A program made the position numbers and the translations under genes. Shown piece after piece: positions 1 through 10,167 of a stretch of 64,000 nucleotides of DNA (positions are counted from its first letter, which is position 1; each line of letters begins with the position of its first letter). Origin of the DNA: Branchiostoma floridae (Eukaryota > Chordata > Leptocardii > Amphioxiformes > Branchiostomatidae); NCBI RefSeq assembly GCF_000003815.2, contig NC_049982.1, forward strand, positions 18,405,534 to 18,469,533, read 5' to 3'. Under the pieces are notes generated by a model, which was given only the letters and a program-made list of their open reading frames with translations, was not told where the DNA came from and searched no databases.

Positions 1-825
1 CATTAAATCCTCTTAATTCACACGTATATGAGAAGTAAATAGGCTTTAGATCAAATAAACGTGAAGTTTAAACATGTCTTAAGGGCGTTTTAATAGATAT
101 TTATGGCGAATTTAAGCTACTGAAAAGGCACCTAAACACGTTATAATCCACTTAATGCACACGTATATGAGACGTAAATAGGCTTTAGATCAAATAAACG
201 TGAAGTTTAAACATGTCTTAAGGGCGTTTTAATAAGTATTTATGGCAAATTTAAGCTGCTGAAAAGGAACCTAAACACACATTATAATCCACTTAATGCA
301 CACGTATATGAGACGTAAACAGGCTTTATATCAAATAAACGTGAAGTTTAAACAAGTCTTAAGGGCGTTATAATAGGTATTTATGGCAAATTTAAGCTGC
401 TGAAAAGGCACCTAAACACACGTTATAATCCACTTAATGCACACGTATATGAGACGTAAATAGGCTTTAGATCAAATATACGTGAAGTTTAAACATGTCT
501 TAAGGGCGTTTTAATAGATATTTATGGCAACTTTAAACTGCTGAAAAGGCACCTAAACACACGTTATAATCCTCTTAATGGACACGTATATGAGACGTAA
601 GGAGGCTTTAGATCAAATAAACGTGAAGTTTAAACATGTCTTAAGGGCGTTTTAATAAGTATTTATGGCAACTTTAAGCTGCTGAAAAGGCACTAAAACA
701 CACGTTATAATCCACTTAATGCAATTGTATATGAGACGTAAAGAGGCTTTAGATCAAATAAACGTGAACTTTAAACAAGTGTTAAGGGGGTTTTAAAAAT
801 CATTTACGACATCTTTAAGCTGCTG
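1..825. repeat. Satellite array, ~140 bp unit, about six copies
   Basis: A unit of about 138-142 bp recurs from the window edge to about position 825. The motif ACGTATATGAGA recurs near 22, 160, 302, 443 and 585, with a decayed copy near 724. Each unit also carries GGCTTTAGATCAAATAAACG and CTTAAGGGCGTTTTAATA. Copies differ by scattered substitutions, and the last is the most diverged. The array probably continues upstream of the window. No open reading frame spans units, so this is read as non-coding satellite or minisatellite DNA. Confidence 0.9.
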
Positions 826-2446
826 AAAGACAACGGGAAAACCGGAAAATAAGGACTAACACGGACCTACAGAAAGACCACTTAAAGGCAATATTTACGT
901 ACTCGTATAAGTGGTGTATAGATCCGTAAAGGAGGAAAATACGTCAACATTACGCATGGTTTCAGCATCCTTAAATACCGTTTTTCGTGCCGTGTAAGGA
1001 CAGGAAAGGCATGTGCGCTGTGTGATAGTTTGTTGCACTACATTCCATATCTGCAGCTGGTGGAACGAACGATTGGCTCTAGAGCACCTGCCTGGTATGT
1101 TTGGTTGAAGGCAGAACTTGACGAATCTATGAGAAAATGGGTGCACTTTAGATTAAGGTCAGCGGTTGGTACAATTTTTAAATCATTTTCTAGGGTTTTC
1201 TGTGCATTGTTTTTCGTCTCCTAGTTTCCATCGGCATCGCAAAGCACACGGTGACCTGATAAGGCCTTTAATATGATAATTGTACTATCATAATCCAATC
1301 GATGTATGAAACGGATCTTGCTTTTGAAGGGCCCTTCTACATCAAGTGGAATCCATGTTCTCAACCAGAAATCACGCCTATATATGTACGTATGGACGTA
1401 ACCAAGTCATCTCTGTTTAAAAGTCATGTTACAATACTAACGTAATAGTTAGGGTCCTTGTCTACGCTTTATGTGTCTACCACTGGTGCTGCTACACAAA
1501 ATCTATCAGTGACGCCCATGGCCCTCCCTGTCGATTGTCTTGCCTCGGGGCTTTGACGGGATAGACAAAATCCCCGTTCTTGATATAATAACCAGGGAAG
1601 GGACCTTCCGCCCTGTGACGCACAGCGCAGCCCAGGGCGAGGCACGGGGAGCCGGTAGAGCAGGCTGTGAGTTTGTAGGTCACACTAGGGGCACACGAAA
1701 AGTCGGTGTTGTTATATCTACACCAGAATGCTACTAAAATGGCATGGGCGTACTGTAATGAAGTCGTTTTTGATTTGTTTCACAACTGGCTTGCACATTA
1801 ATGAGGACATCTATAAAAAGAGAGCATCTTAATCTTTGATAAAGAATAGGAATCTTTATTGCCAATAAATCGCCTTTAGAAATGGGATACACGTAAGCAG
1901 AAAATGAAGGTTAATCCAGTGATATTATCTCTGTGGCCTTCGGCAAATGACTGCCTTAGTAAAAGTATGCTGATCCAGACAAAAGCTGTCTCCGTCTAAA
2001 TGCATGTGACTTTTCATCTACAGCTCTACTGTGCACATGTCGGTGTGTACTATACAGGACTGGAATACGCACGCTCCGTTGAAATATGACGTCATCCGCA
2101 GGTTTTGAGAGATATATTAGTGTATAGCACTTTAATAATTCGAGAAGGCATGAATGACGTTGTTAGTATCGAGGGACTTTCCTCGCGGCCCAAGAAACTT
2201 TCTGGAACTTTAACAGTTTCGATGTCGTATTCAGGCCTTTTCCAAGAGAGTTTCGTACTAGTGAGAGTTTCTGAATTCGTCAACATCAAAACTGAATCAG
2301 TTACGCTCTTTTTTGGTAACATAGGAGCAGACACGAATTTGTTCAAATTTGATGAGGTCCATTTCTTTACTATGACTCGATAAGCCTCGATTAGTATCGT
2401 TATATCTGTCACGACATAATACCGACGGTTTTTCAACCTATTCTCC
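826..2446. other. No gene recognised
   Basis: Only short overlapping frames occur here, on both strands, with no recognisable domain and no convincing splice-site pairs. A diverged tail of the upstream satellite may reach about 850. Nothing else is supported. Confidence 0.5.
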
Positions 2447-2549
2447 AAGCAGAGGTTGGGTCGCGGAGATAGTAGTGGTCGGGGAAAGCGATCCAGTAAA
2501 AATCCCGACCACTACTAATAGTACTATCTCCGCAACACAACCTCTGCTT
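2447..2549. repeat. Foldback (hairpin) element
   Basis: Two arms of roughly 40-46 bp face each other around a short AT-rich centre. The left arm starts AAGCAGAGGTTG and the right arm ends CAACCTCTGCTT. Inside, GCGGAGATAGTA pairs with TACTATCTCCGC and TAGTGGTCGGG with CCCGACCACTA. This is the shape of a small non-autonomous foldback or MITE. No target-site duplication could be assigned. Confidence 0.8.
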
Positions 2550-3879
2550 AATGAATATTTCCAACCCACCCCATCACCCACGCCCGACCTCTCAAAGACT
2601 GTTTAACCCTACTCTGTTCACTGAAAGTGGCTTCCCAGAAATATCCAAGTAAATTCCTAGAAGAAGATGGTCGCCTGCCAGAACTGACGTCAAGCGCTCA
2701 GCGTGTGATAATGTATGGCACTCTTTGATATCTTAGCTGTTAGGCGGGTTCTTTGTGCGCCACTAATCGGCAAACATGTTCAGAGTTCACTTCTGTCATG
2801 CACCAGCTATACCCGCAAGAACGGAACACATTGGACTTTGTCAAGTTAACGTTTGTAGCATTGGCGAATTGAAATACGCCGCCTGTAATCTGTTAAGATT
2901 TCGGGAATGGCCATGGTAGTGAAACTAAAGGGTAAGTCCGTAGTAATTTTGGATTTCTATTGAATTCAAGATTTGGATTAGGTAGTAAAGTAGTCAAGTC
3001 TTTTAACGTTACGGTAAGCTGTTAAAGCGACGAGGACCAGTTAATCTCCCAATAGTTCATCTTTAATCATTCAATAAACAGAGCCAGGGCCAGTCGACAT
3101 GCGTTATCGATTTCGGCACAGTCTCATTTCAAGATCGATCCCCACAGAGAGAACTTTATTGCACGACATTTGTACATGGTACAATGTATGGCAACGACTA
3201 ATATACAAAGTACAAAATAGGTGTATAGAATAAGACTTAACATTCTAATTAGCATAAAAAGTAGGGATAACACAAGTCTTTGATATACTGTTACAGTCGA
3301 GTTGGGCTAATCATTAGTTTCAGTATTCTTTCTAATAGCAAAGCAGTCTTTGATGGAGTTTATTTGCCTATCTGAGTTGTGGCATCTAAAGATATATATA
3401 TCTAGAGTGTGTTCATGTGTTCCTGACTTTGTTACTTTGTGTGTATTAAAGTAACATGCCTTTGTGATTGGTCTCAGATGATCTCAGATCTGTTGATTAT
3501 CCATTGTGTAATCATGGTGTAACCTAGTGGTCGCGCCCAAGCTAACGCTGTCCTTACGCACGTCGGCGCCTATCCACTCCAGCGCCCCTCCCCCCAAGAA
3601 CCCTGTTTAGTTTTTGCGGTCTGCTCCGGTGCACCCCTGTCCCTCGTTGGCATTTTCCACCATCCGAAGATCAGAAATGCGTGGGCTGCATGCGTCACAG
3701 ATTGCACTTGCATATACGTCATTGAATTTATTACTAATTGTATTATACTAATTACGTCCACGAACTTGGGCATCTACTGCTAGCATGCTCAGTCAGTCCT
3801 TTGTGGATAGCAATGTATAAATACTTTATAGATATTACGTTTGACGTTAACTTTGACATTAACTTTCGTCTTCTACAGA
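2550..3879. other. Spacer upstream of the Pointed-domain gene
   Basis: No coding feature is recognised. The 3' end (CTTCTACAG, ending at 3879) is a good splice acceptor for a 5' UTR segment that starts at 3880, so the promoter and first non-coding exon of the next gene may lie somewhere in this interval. They could not be placed. Confidence 0.4.
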
Positions 3880-3903
3880 CGTCGCTTCTCCAGCATTGGA
3901 ACC

Positions 3904-4426
3904 ATGAGTTCAGAGCCAAACACGTCTTCTTCTGAGGACGAGAGGGAGTCAAAAACAAAGAGAAGGCCCCGGATGAGGATCAAGAAAGAACCCAAGTGGT
4001 CGCAAAGTGATGACGTCATGAGTGGTGATGCCACCTGCAAAGTTCCAAACGGTACGAATATACTAACGTTACTGTAGGCTGTTGTGTTTGTTATAGTACG
4101 GATAGTACGGATAGTACCCAGGCTATGGTGATTGTACATTTTTAACTAAATAAAAGGCTATGTTCGTATTTTTGTTAACTGAAACTCTTGTTTTGACAGA
4201 CCCACGAAGCTGGTCTCGTGAGGACGTTCGTACGTGGTTGGAGTGGGCGCAGGCGCACTACACAGTAGGAGAGTTGGATGCTGGGAAGTTCATCATGAAC
4301 GGAAAGGGACTTTGCCTCATGGACAAAAAGGGCTTTGTCTACAGAGTTCCTGGAAAGGGGGAAGTACTATATCTGGATTTCCAGGAAAGACTGTTTCAGG
4401 CCCTGAAGGCGCAGAGAAAACTGTAG
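3904..4426 (+). CDS. Stand-alone Pointed (SAM_PNT) domain protein, TEL/Yan-like, no ETS domain
   Basis: Two-exon model: 3904-4051, then 4200-4426. The donor follows base 1 of a codon and the acceptor supplies bases 2-3 (GAC, Asp), so the frame is kept. The product is about 125 aa. Residues 1-50 are acidic Ser-rich, then basic (KTKRRPRMRIKKEPK, a likely nuclear signal holding a SUMO-type I-K-K-E site). Residues 50-125 form a Pointed domain: DPRSWSREDVRTWLEW, then MNGKGLCLMDKKGF and YRVPGKGEVLY. This most resembles the TEL/ETV6-Yan subgroup (WSRDDV..WL, MNGKALLL, GDVLY). A stop follows at once, so there is no ETS DNA-binding domain. In Drosophila, Mae/EDL is such a PNT-only protein and it binds and depolymerises Yan; a similar role here is inference. 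A GTAAGT just after the stop (about 4431) could start a 3' UTR intron. Confidence 0.75.
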
Positions 4427-4531
4427 AAAGTAAGTTAAGAAAGGGGACGTGTTTTGTGATTTTGGAACATGCTGGATTCCTACACGAAGGCGTAAAGCCA
4501 CTCCTTTTACTCACCGTGATGGTCATTTATA

Positions 4532-4716
4532 CCCCCCTCACATTAGGCGCGATTCGATCGGACGACGAGTCTGCGAGCTCTAATTTACGAGGAGGCATGA
4601 CCCTGATGCCGACGAAGAAATGGCTGAGTTCCCCATTCCCGTCAGGGTTATGCCTCCTCGTAATTTAGAGATCGCAGACTCATCGTCCGATCGAATCGCG
4701 CCTAATGTGAAGGGGG
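4532..4716. repeat. Foldback element just 3' of the Pointed gene
   Basis: A long inverted repeat: the left arm reads from about 4532 (CCCCCTCACATTAGGCGCGA) to about 4608, and the right arm from about 4642 to 4716 (CGCGCCTAATGTGAAGGGGG). Arms of about 70 bp are nearly perfect around a centre of about 35 bp. It is probably a MITE-type foldback inserted about 105 bp after the stop codon, perhaps in the 3' UTR. The frame that crosses it is not taken as a gene. Confidence 0.85.
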
Positions 4717-7700
4717 TGATAGGAACACGCTGTTAACCAGGGTAGAAGAAGTCTAATCAACGGAGGTGAAAGAAAACATCGTCGGGAAAAAAAATCTAGA
4801 CAATCATGGGTAGAGAAAGGAGGATCATAGAATCGATGTTGTGACACTGGGTATTCTTGTCCCTTCCAATTATGAATTGATGCCATTGGATGTTATATTG
4901 GGTGCATGAAAAACATGGAGACATAGTCCTGTATTTATACTCTCGTTTTTGGTTAGAGTTAAACGAGAAGAAGGGTGCAAAATCGAGCATGTGACTTGTA
5001 GGCATCGATTGACGCTCGTAATAGCACCCTTTAGAGCTTTTGTTTTTGTTAGAAGTAGAAACAAGTTCTGTTCTAAAACACTCAACAGTGTAAATTCACT
5101 TTACAAGCTGATAAAAAAGGAAACTAAACATACCAACATACCAACTCACGATTATTGCATGACTGGGTTTATCGTATATAACCCATTAGAATGTCTGAAT
5201 AGTAGGGATTAACAGGTGGTTGACATGATTTTATGCTTTTGTTCTTCCTTTTGGAAATCATTTTGTAGAAAGTTACATTTACATAACTTGCATGTTCTAT
5301 AAAACAGCACAAAAGACATACATGATAGCTTGTGTATAGCTGCTCTATTATAGTGACGTCATCAATCCGCCTACTTGGCTATTCGTAAATGTGTTGGTTT
5401 GCTAGCCACCGATTGGCAGTATTGTTGATAGATTTAGTTTGGACTGGTACTCATCGTTATCGGATATACTTATTTAGATGATGAGTTTTATTCATTGATG
5501 TAAAAAGAACAAACAATATCCAAAGAAGTATCAAAATCAAGTATTCCGATCAATCTCATTTAATCTATTACTAATTGGATGGGTGAAAATAATGAACAAA
5601 TCTTTTATGGTATGCGTATACTATACCAGGCATTTGGCTACGAAAGCGTAATAAAAGACTCAAACATAATCCAGGCATGGAAATAGTCTTCAGGTCAGTT
5701 TAAAGTGCCGGATCGTAAACTTTATTAATGGAATGGATCTTTGTCATTCTAAAATGAGTTCTGTATATATTGCTGTTTGGAACCAATTACCTTGTATCTG
5801 TGTATCTTGTGTGTTGGAAATAAATATTTTCTATAAGACGCGATCTCTGAGTATTTGCCGTCGATCGAGCTGTATTAGCATGGTGCTGTTGTTATTTATA
5901 TATGGAAGCGAGTTCTACAGAATCAACACTGAAACTTGTTTCACTGGTACACATACATCGTACTTTGAAGTGAGGTTTTACAGGCACACACGCATGCACA
6001 CAAACACACGCACAAACACACGCACAAAACACACACAAACAAACACACAAACACTATAGCACAAGCCTTCGATCGTATCAAGATCTCTGTAAACATTTTT
6101 GCAAAGGAAAATGAGTCATAGTTGTAGCTATATATCGAACACCATTGGCTTGATTTATCTGTAACCTATTATCTATAATTGAATCGGCCCGATGCTGAAT
6201 ATTTCCAAGCTGCTGTGCACGAGATAACCGTTCTGACGTCAGTGGGGATCATGCTTCATATCCGCTCGAGTAAACAGTAATTGATTTCTGAGTCTGAGCT
6301 ATGACTTATCCACACCACAACTAGTCTCTATCTAATCGGGTATTAAATGCAGCGCCCCGTACGTAAGTGGAGTGAAGTAAACTTGAATATTGGCTATATA
6401 TTTACCAAACTCAATTGATGTTTGCCCAATTCTATTGTCGAATCGACTAAACAATATGTTGTTATCAAACGTGGTTATAACTTATAGACATCATCGGGGA
6501 GCATTCATCATCAAGGATATCAAGGATATTTTAATCTCCTTGGTACGACAAAACGCTTAACGATGCATATATATAAATATATATATATTCTATGGCTCCA
6601 GTAACTCTGACCGCGTGTAACGATTAATTAATTGTAGAACGGTTTGTCCTTGAACGTATCATCAATAAAAAGACATTAAAGGCTCGAGTAGTCAAGTTCC
6701 AGTGAGTTCATTCATGGATTTTCCATTACGCGTTGGAATTTTCCCTCCCCGTTGTCTAGCAACCAGTGACGTAATTATCTGGTTGAATGAAGGTACTTCA
6801 GTATGTTCGAGGAAGGTGTCATTCACATAGTGGGTGAGGACCAGGAACAAACGGGGATCTCTCTTTGCCGTGTACGATTCACAGACCACTGTAGGGTAGC
6901 AGACACTCTGAAGGCCAGCTTCATTGTGAAGCAAAAGGAGGAATGGAGACATCCGTGTAGAAGCTACTTGTCCAACAGAGAAGGTACGGGAACTTTGATG
7001 TTCGTTTTGTATTTTAACATTGACGTTACAGAAAAACCAATGTCACTATCTGTGCTTCCATCAATATGCTGCAAATTGTTTTCGCGGCCTTTGATACTTC
7101 ATTTTGCCCTTAATGCCTTCGTGCTGTTAAATGTGTTTCTGGCCTTCGCTCACTTTCTTGCGACAAATCGCTGTTTTACATTTTGTTTGGTTGCATTGTG
7201 GACGATGTGAAATCCAGTGTATAGACAAGTTTGACAAGTTCGGTAATGTAAAAGCTAACCCTGTTAGTGTTTTTTTAATCAAAAATGATCATGAATCTTC
7301 TAGATTTTCCTTTTGCTGATTGAAATAGCCCTAGATAACCACAGCAATTTGGTAGTGTGCACACTAGTGTGATCTACATGTATGTAGGGTACGCTAGCAT
7401 TAGAAGGGAGGCGGTTCCGCGTTACCGTTAGATTAGCCATTAACGATGACTCGGATCCCCGCACCTGGGGCCCAGACCGGTTTTAACCGCCCTCCCAGTC
7501 ACATACACTGAAGGTTCCAGTGGTTTCGTTGCAAGTCAGCTTAGTCAAGGTTCTACACATACTATTTTGCAGTTAGAACTGTTAAGTACATGTGTGAATA
7601 AGGTGATACCGCGATACTGATTCTTTCCGTGAATGGATATCTAAGAGCACACTATATAGATTTTCTGTATCATCTCCCACGGTTTCCCTAATCTCCAGGC

Positions 7701-8028
7701 AGTCACCGGCTGACGGCACTCCTTGGCAGGCTATATACTCTTTGGACAGCTTTGATACTATCTTATGCCACCGATAAATGCGCTTGGAGATTACGGTTTC
7801 CCCACGTTTCACCACTTCTGCCATTCTCTCTCCAATGCTGTGAATATTAATTGAAGGGAGTGGAAAACATCATCACTACGAGTGTACCAGGGATATGTAG
7901 TGGATTAACTGGACCAACATGTTTTTCAGTTGACCTTATTCGGCGGTGTGCATATTGTTAACGCTGTCTACAACTTCCTGTGTCTCAGAAATACATGTCT
8001 GACAGTCCATTCTTTTAATTTGTTACAG
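4717..8028. other. Spacer, no gene recognised
   Basis: Contains a CA-rich microsatellite (about 5982-6052) and a TA-rich patch near 6568-6590. A 60-codon stretch starting at 6803 ends at a donor-like AAG|GTACGG at 6983, but its phase does not fit the next gene and no domain is recognised. An 80-codon minus-strand frame (7582-7824) has no recognisable features either. The upstream exon or promoter of the LRR gene may lie here. Confidence 0.4.
5982..6052. repeat. CA-rich microsatellite
   Basis: Runs of ACACAC and ACAAACACAC, in an interrupted (CA)n / (CAAA)n pattern. Simple sequence only. Confidence 0.85.
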
Positions 8029-9384
8029 ATGATGCAGTTGGAACACAAACCCTTGATTTCCAGTCTGTCTGGAGGTACGGCGGGGCCCGATGTCCAAGGA
8101 GTTGTCTTTCCGAGGGACTCATGCTGGGCGAGAACCAACGTAGACGTTGACGAGGAGATCAGAGCCACACGGATAGATGATATGGAGTACACCTATCCAC
8201 ACGGCACGTTCTACGTTCGTCAGGAGTCGACAACGGAAGAAATCATAAAGATTATGCCACCTGAACAATCGGAGAAGGGGGAATCGAAAGTAGTTGGGGA
8301 GAGTATGAATGTCCCTGTAGGAGATACACACCAGACGGATGATGGCCATAAGAACTGTGAACCATCACTCAACTTTGCCGTCACTATATCATCTCTTCAG
8401 CCATCGAGATCGCATTGTCATCATAGACAGTCACACAGAAACAAGGAAAAGCGAAATGTTTCCTCACAGGTTTCCTACGTCAAATGGGTCTCACAAATTA
8501 CACCTATTACCCACGACAAAATGATCGGCCAGCGTTTGGTCACAATACTTTTCTATCCCCCGGACTGTAACGGACTAAAGGCATTACTTCTGTCCATGGA
8601 TCCAAAGGAAGACAACAAGGACAAGTTCAAGTTTTTCCCCAACTTTGTTCTCTCCGTCCGTGATTTGGAAATTCTTTGCTTGGACAACAACATCATCCGT
8701 GATCTGCCAGCTAAGATTGACCGCCTGGCATGTCTGAAGGTTCTGGACCTCGACAAGAATGTCATTGAACGTCTTCCAAAACAACTGGGGAAACTGAGAA
8801 ATCTAGAAGAACTCTACATCGCCAATAACCACCTACAGGAGTTGCCAGAAGAAATGAAACATCTCGCGAAGCTACGTCTCCTGAATCTCAGGAACAACAA
8901 CTTAAAACGTTTCCCCAGGGTACTGCTCCAGTTGACCAAGTTGGTAGCCCTCTTGTTGGACAACAATGGTATAGAGGAAATTCCAGGCGATGTCGACAAA
9001 TTCAAGGATATGAAAGTCTTACTTTTGAGAGGAAACCTTCTCGTCACACTACCTGAGACGTTATGGGCCTTAACAGAGCTCAGTTGTTTGATGTTGTGCT
9101 ACAATGCAATCGAAGAACTTTCTGACGGCATCCTCAATCTCAGGAATCTTCACACGTTTGCCATAAACGGCAATAAGATAGTGCGCCTTCCGGAGAAACT
9201 TTCTCAGTTGAAAAGTTTGAAGATTCTTAGTTTTACAGGCAACCGGATCGAACACCTGCCTGATAGCTTTGAAGCACTTGAACTTGTTCACCTGTTATTG
9301 GAAGGAAATCCTTTGACAGCACAGGAGCAGCATGGGGGGAGCACAGGAGGCACGTCTATAAATGACCAGGGTTTCTGTACCTGA
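8029..9384 (+). CDS. Leucine-rich repeat protein (short-LRR, SHOC2/ROCO-like repeats)
   Basis: An open frame of about 452 codons. The chosen start is the first of two adjacent ATGs (8029, 8032). TTGTTACAG lies directly before it, so the ATG could instead be the first codon of an internal exon, with the true start upstream. Residues 1-200 show no domain I recognise. From about residue 205 to 430 there are about ten 23-residue repeats of the pattern LxxLxLxxNxIxxLPxxIxxL, for example LEILCLDNNIIRDLP and LKVLDLDKNVIERLP. This plain spacing is typical of intracellular LRR proteins. No signal peptide, transmembrane helix, kinase or GTPase is visible. The C-terminal tail is short. AATAAA sits at 9436, about 50 bp after the stop. 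Function is unknown beyond protein binding. Confidence 0.8.
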   Translation: MMQLEHKPLISSLSGGTAGPDVQGVVFPRDSCWARTNVDVDEEIRATRIDDMEYTYPHGTFYVRQESTTEEIIKIMPPEQSEKGESKVVGESMNVPVGDTHQTDDGHKNCEPSLNFAVTISSLQPSRSHCHHRQSHRNKEKRNVSSQVSYVKWVSQITPITHDKMIGQRLVTILFYPPDCNGLKALLLSMDPKEDNKDKFKFFPNFVLSVRDLEILCLDNNIIRDLPAKIDRLACLKVLDLDKNVIERLPKQLGKLRNLEELYIANNHLQELPEEMKHLAKLRLLNLRNNNLKRFPRVLLQLTKLVALLLDNNGIEEIPGDVDKFKDMKVLLLRGNLLVTLPETLWALTELSCLMLCYNAIEELSDGILNLRNLHTFAINGNKIVRLPEKLSQLKSLKILSFTGNRIEHLPDSFEALELVHLLLEGNPLTAQEQHGGSTGGTSINDQGFCT

Positions 9385-9435
9385 CAGAACATCTTTACTG
9401 TAGGCTGACTGAAAACGTTGAAATGAGTATCGTGC

Positions 9436-9441
9436 AATAAA
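9436..9441 (+). terminator. Polyadenylation signal of the LRR gene
   Basis: AATAAA 52 bp downstream of the stop codon at 9384, in the expected orientation and distance. It was assigned by position alone. Confidence 0.6.
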
Positions 9442-10167
9442 GATGATCAAGGACGATATATCAAGGACAACTTAAGAATGGCATGGTAGCCTGCAGCTGG
9501 CTATCATTCATGGCATTGTCTTGATAGTAAGCCAGAATTCCCAGCCGTGAGCGAACCATGCCATGGCAATATGGAAAACCCGTATTACTCAATCATATGT
9601 TCTTGTGTTGACTTTATTAATTAGGTATGTCAATGTGACGACAAGAGAAGAGTGTAATGCTGAACTAAACGAAGTATTGCTGTCATTAATTAAAGACTGA
9701 AATTATAATTGCACTGTAATTTTTCATGGCTGTCGTGATTATTATCACAGCAAAGGATTATCTGACTGTTCACTTTTACTGCTATTATGTAGAAGAGAGA
9801 CACTTGATTATTATTTTCATTACAAACTTCTTCGTCTACTCTGAAGTTGACATTGACCGTTACTTATATATAGGTAAAATAACTCTTCCGTATCTCCTCT
9901 GTGAGCCTTCCTTCCTTATTCCAAGCAAACATTGCACACACATTTCCTTGTTTAAGGCACGAGATTTTGGACGAGAGCCTAGTTTAAATGTAATCATGTC
10001 CATGACTCACGCATGAATGATCTTGTCCAAGTTGTCGTGCCTATCGAACACGTCAGAGGACGCTGCGCGCCGCGGGTTGGCTAGCAGAACAGAATCCCGC
10101 TGAACAAGCCGGATTCGCGGCGCGGAAACCAAAAGCAGACCTCGTTTTCTTCAAGAAAGGGGTCAGG

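Noticed and set aside
1-825. Tandem units as a CRISPR array
   Set aside because: Whole 140 bp units repeat, with no short-repeat/unique-spacer pattern, and the DNA is eukaryotic.
2092-2448. 118-codon minus-strand frame
   Set aside because: No recognisable domain, no splice context, and an equally long frame on the opposite strand of the same DNA.
5733-6059. 108-codon frame ending in a Thr/His-rich tail
   Set aside because: The tail is a translated CA microsatellite, and the rest shows no domain.
6803-6985. Possible first exon of the LRR gene (ATG to AAG|GTACGG)
   Set aside because: The donor leaves one base over while the LRR frame at 8029 enters in phase 0. No family resemblance.
7582-7824. 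80-codon minus-strand frame
   Set aside because: Plausible composition but no known motif, no polyadenylation signal and no splice partner could be tied to it.
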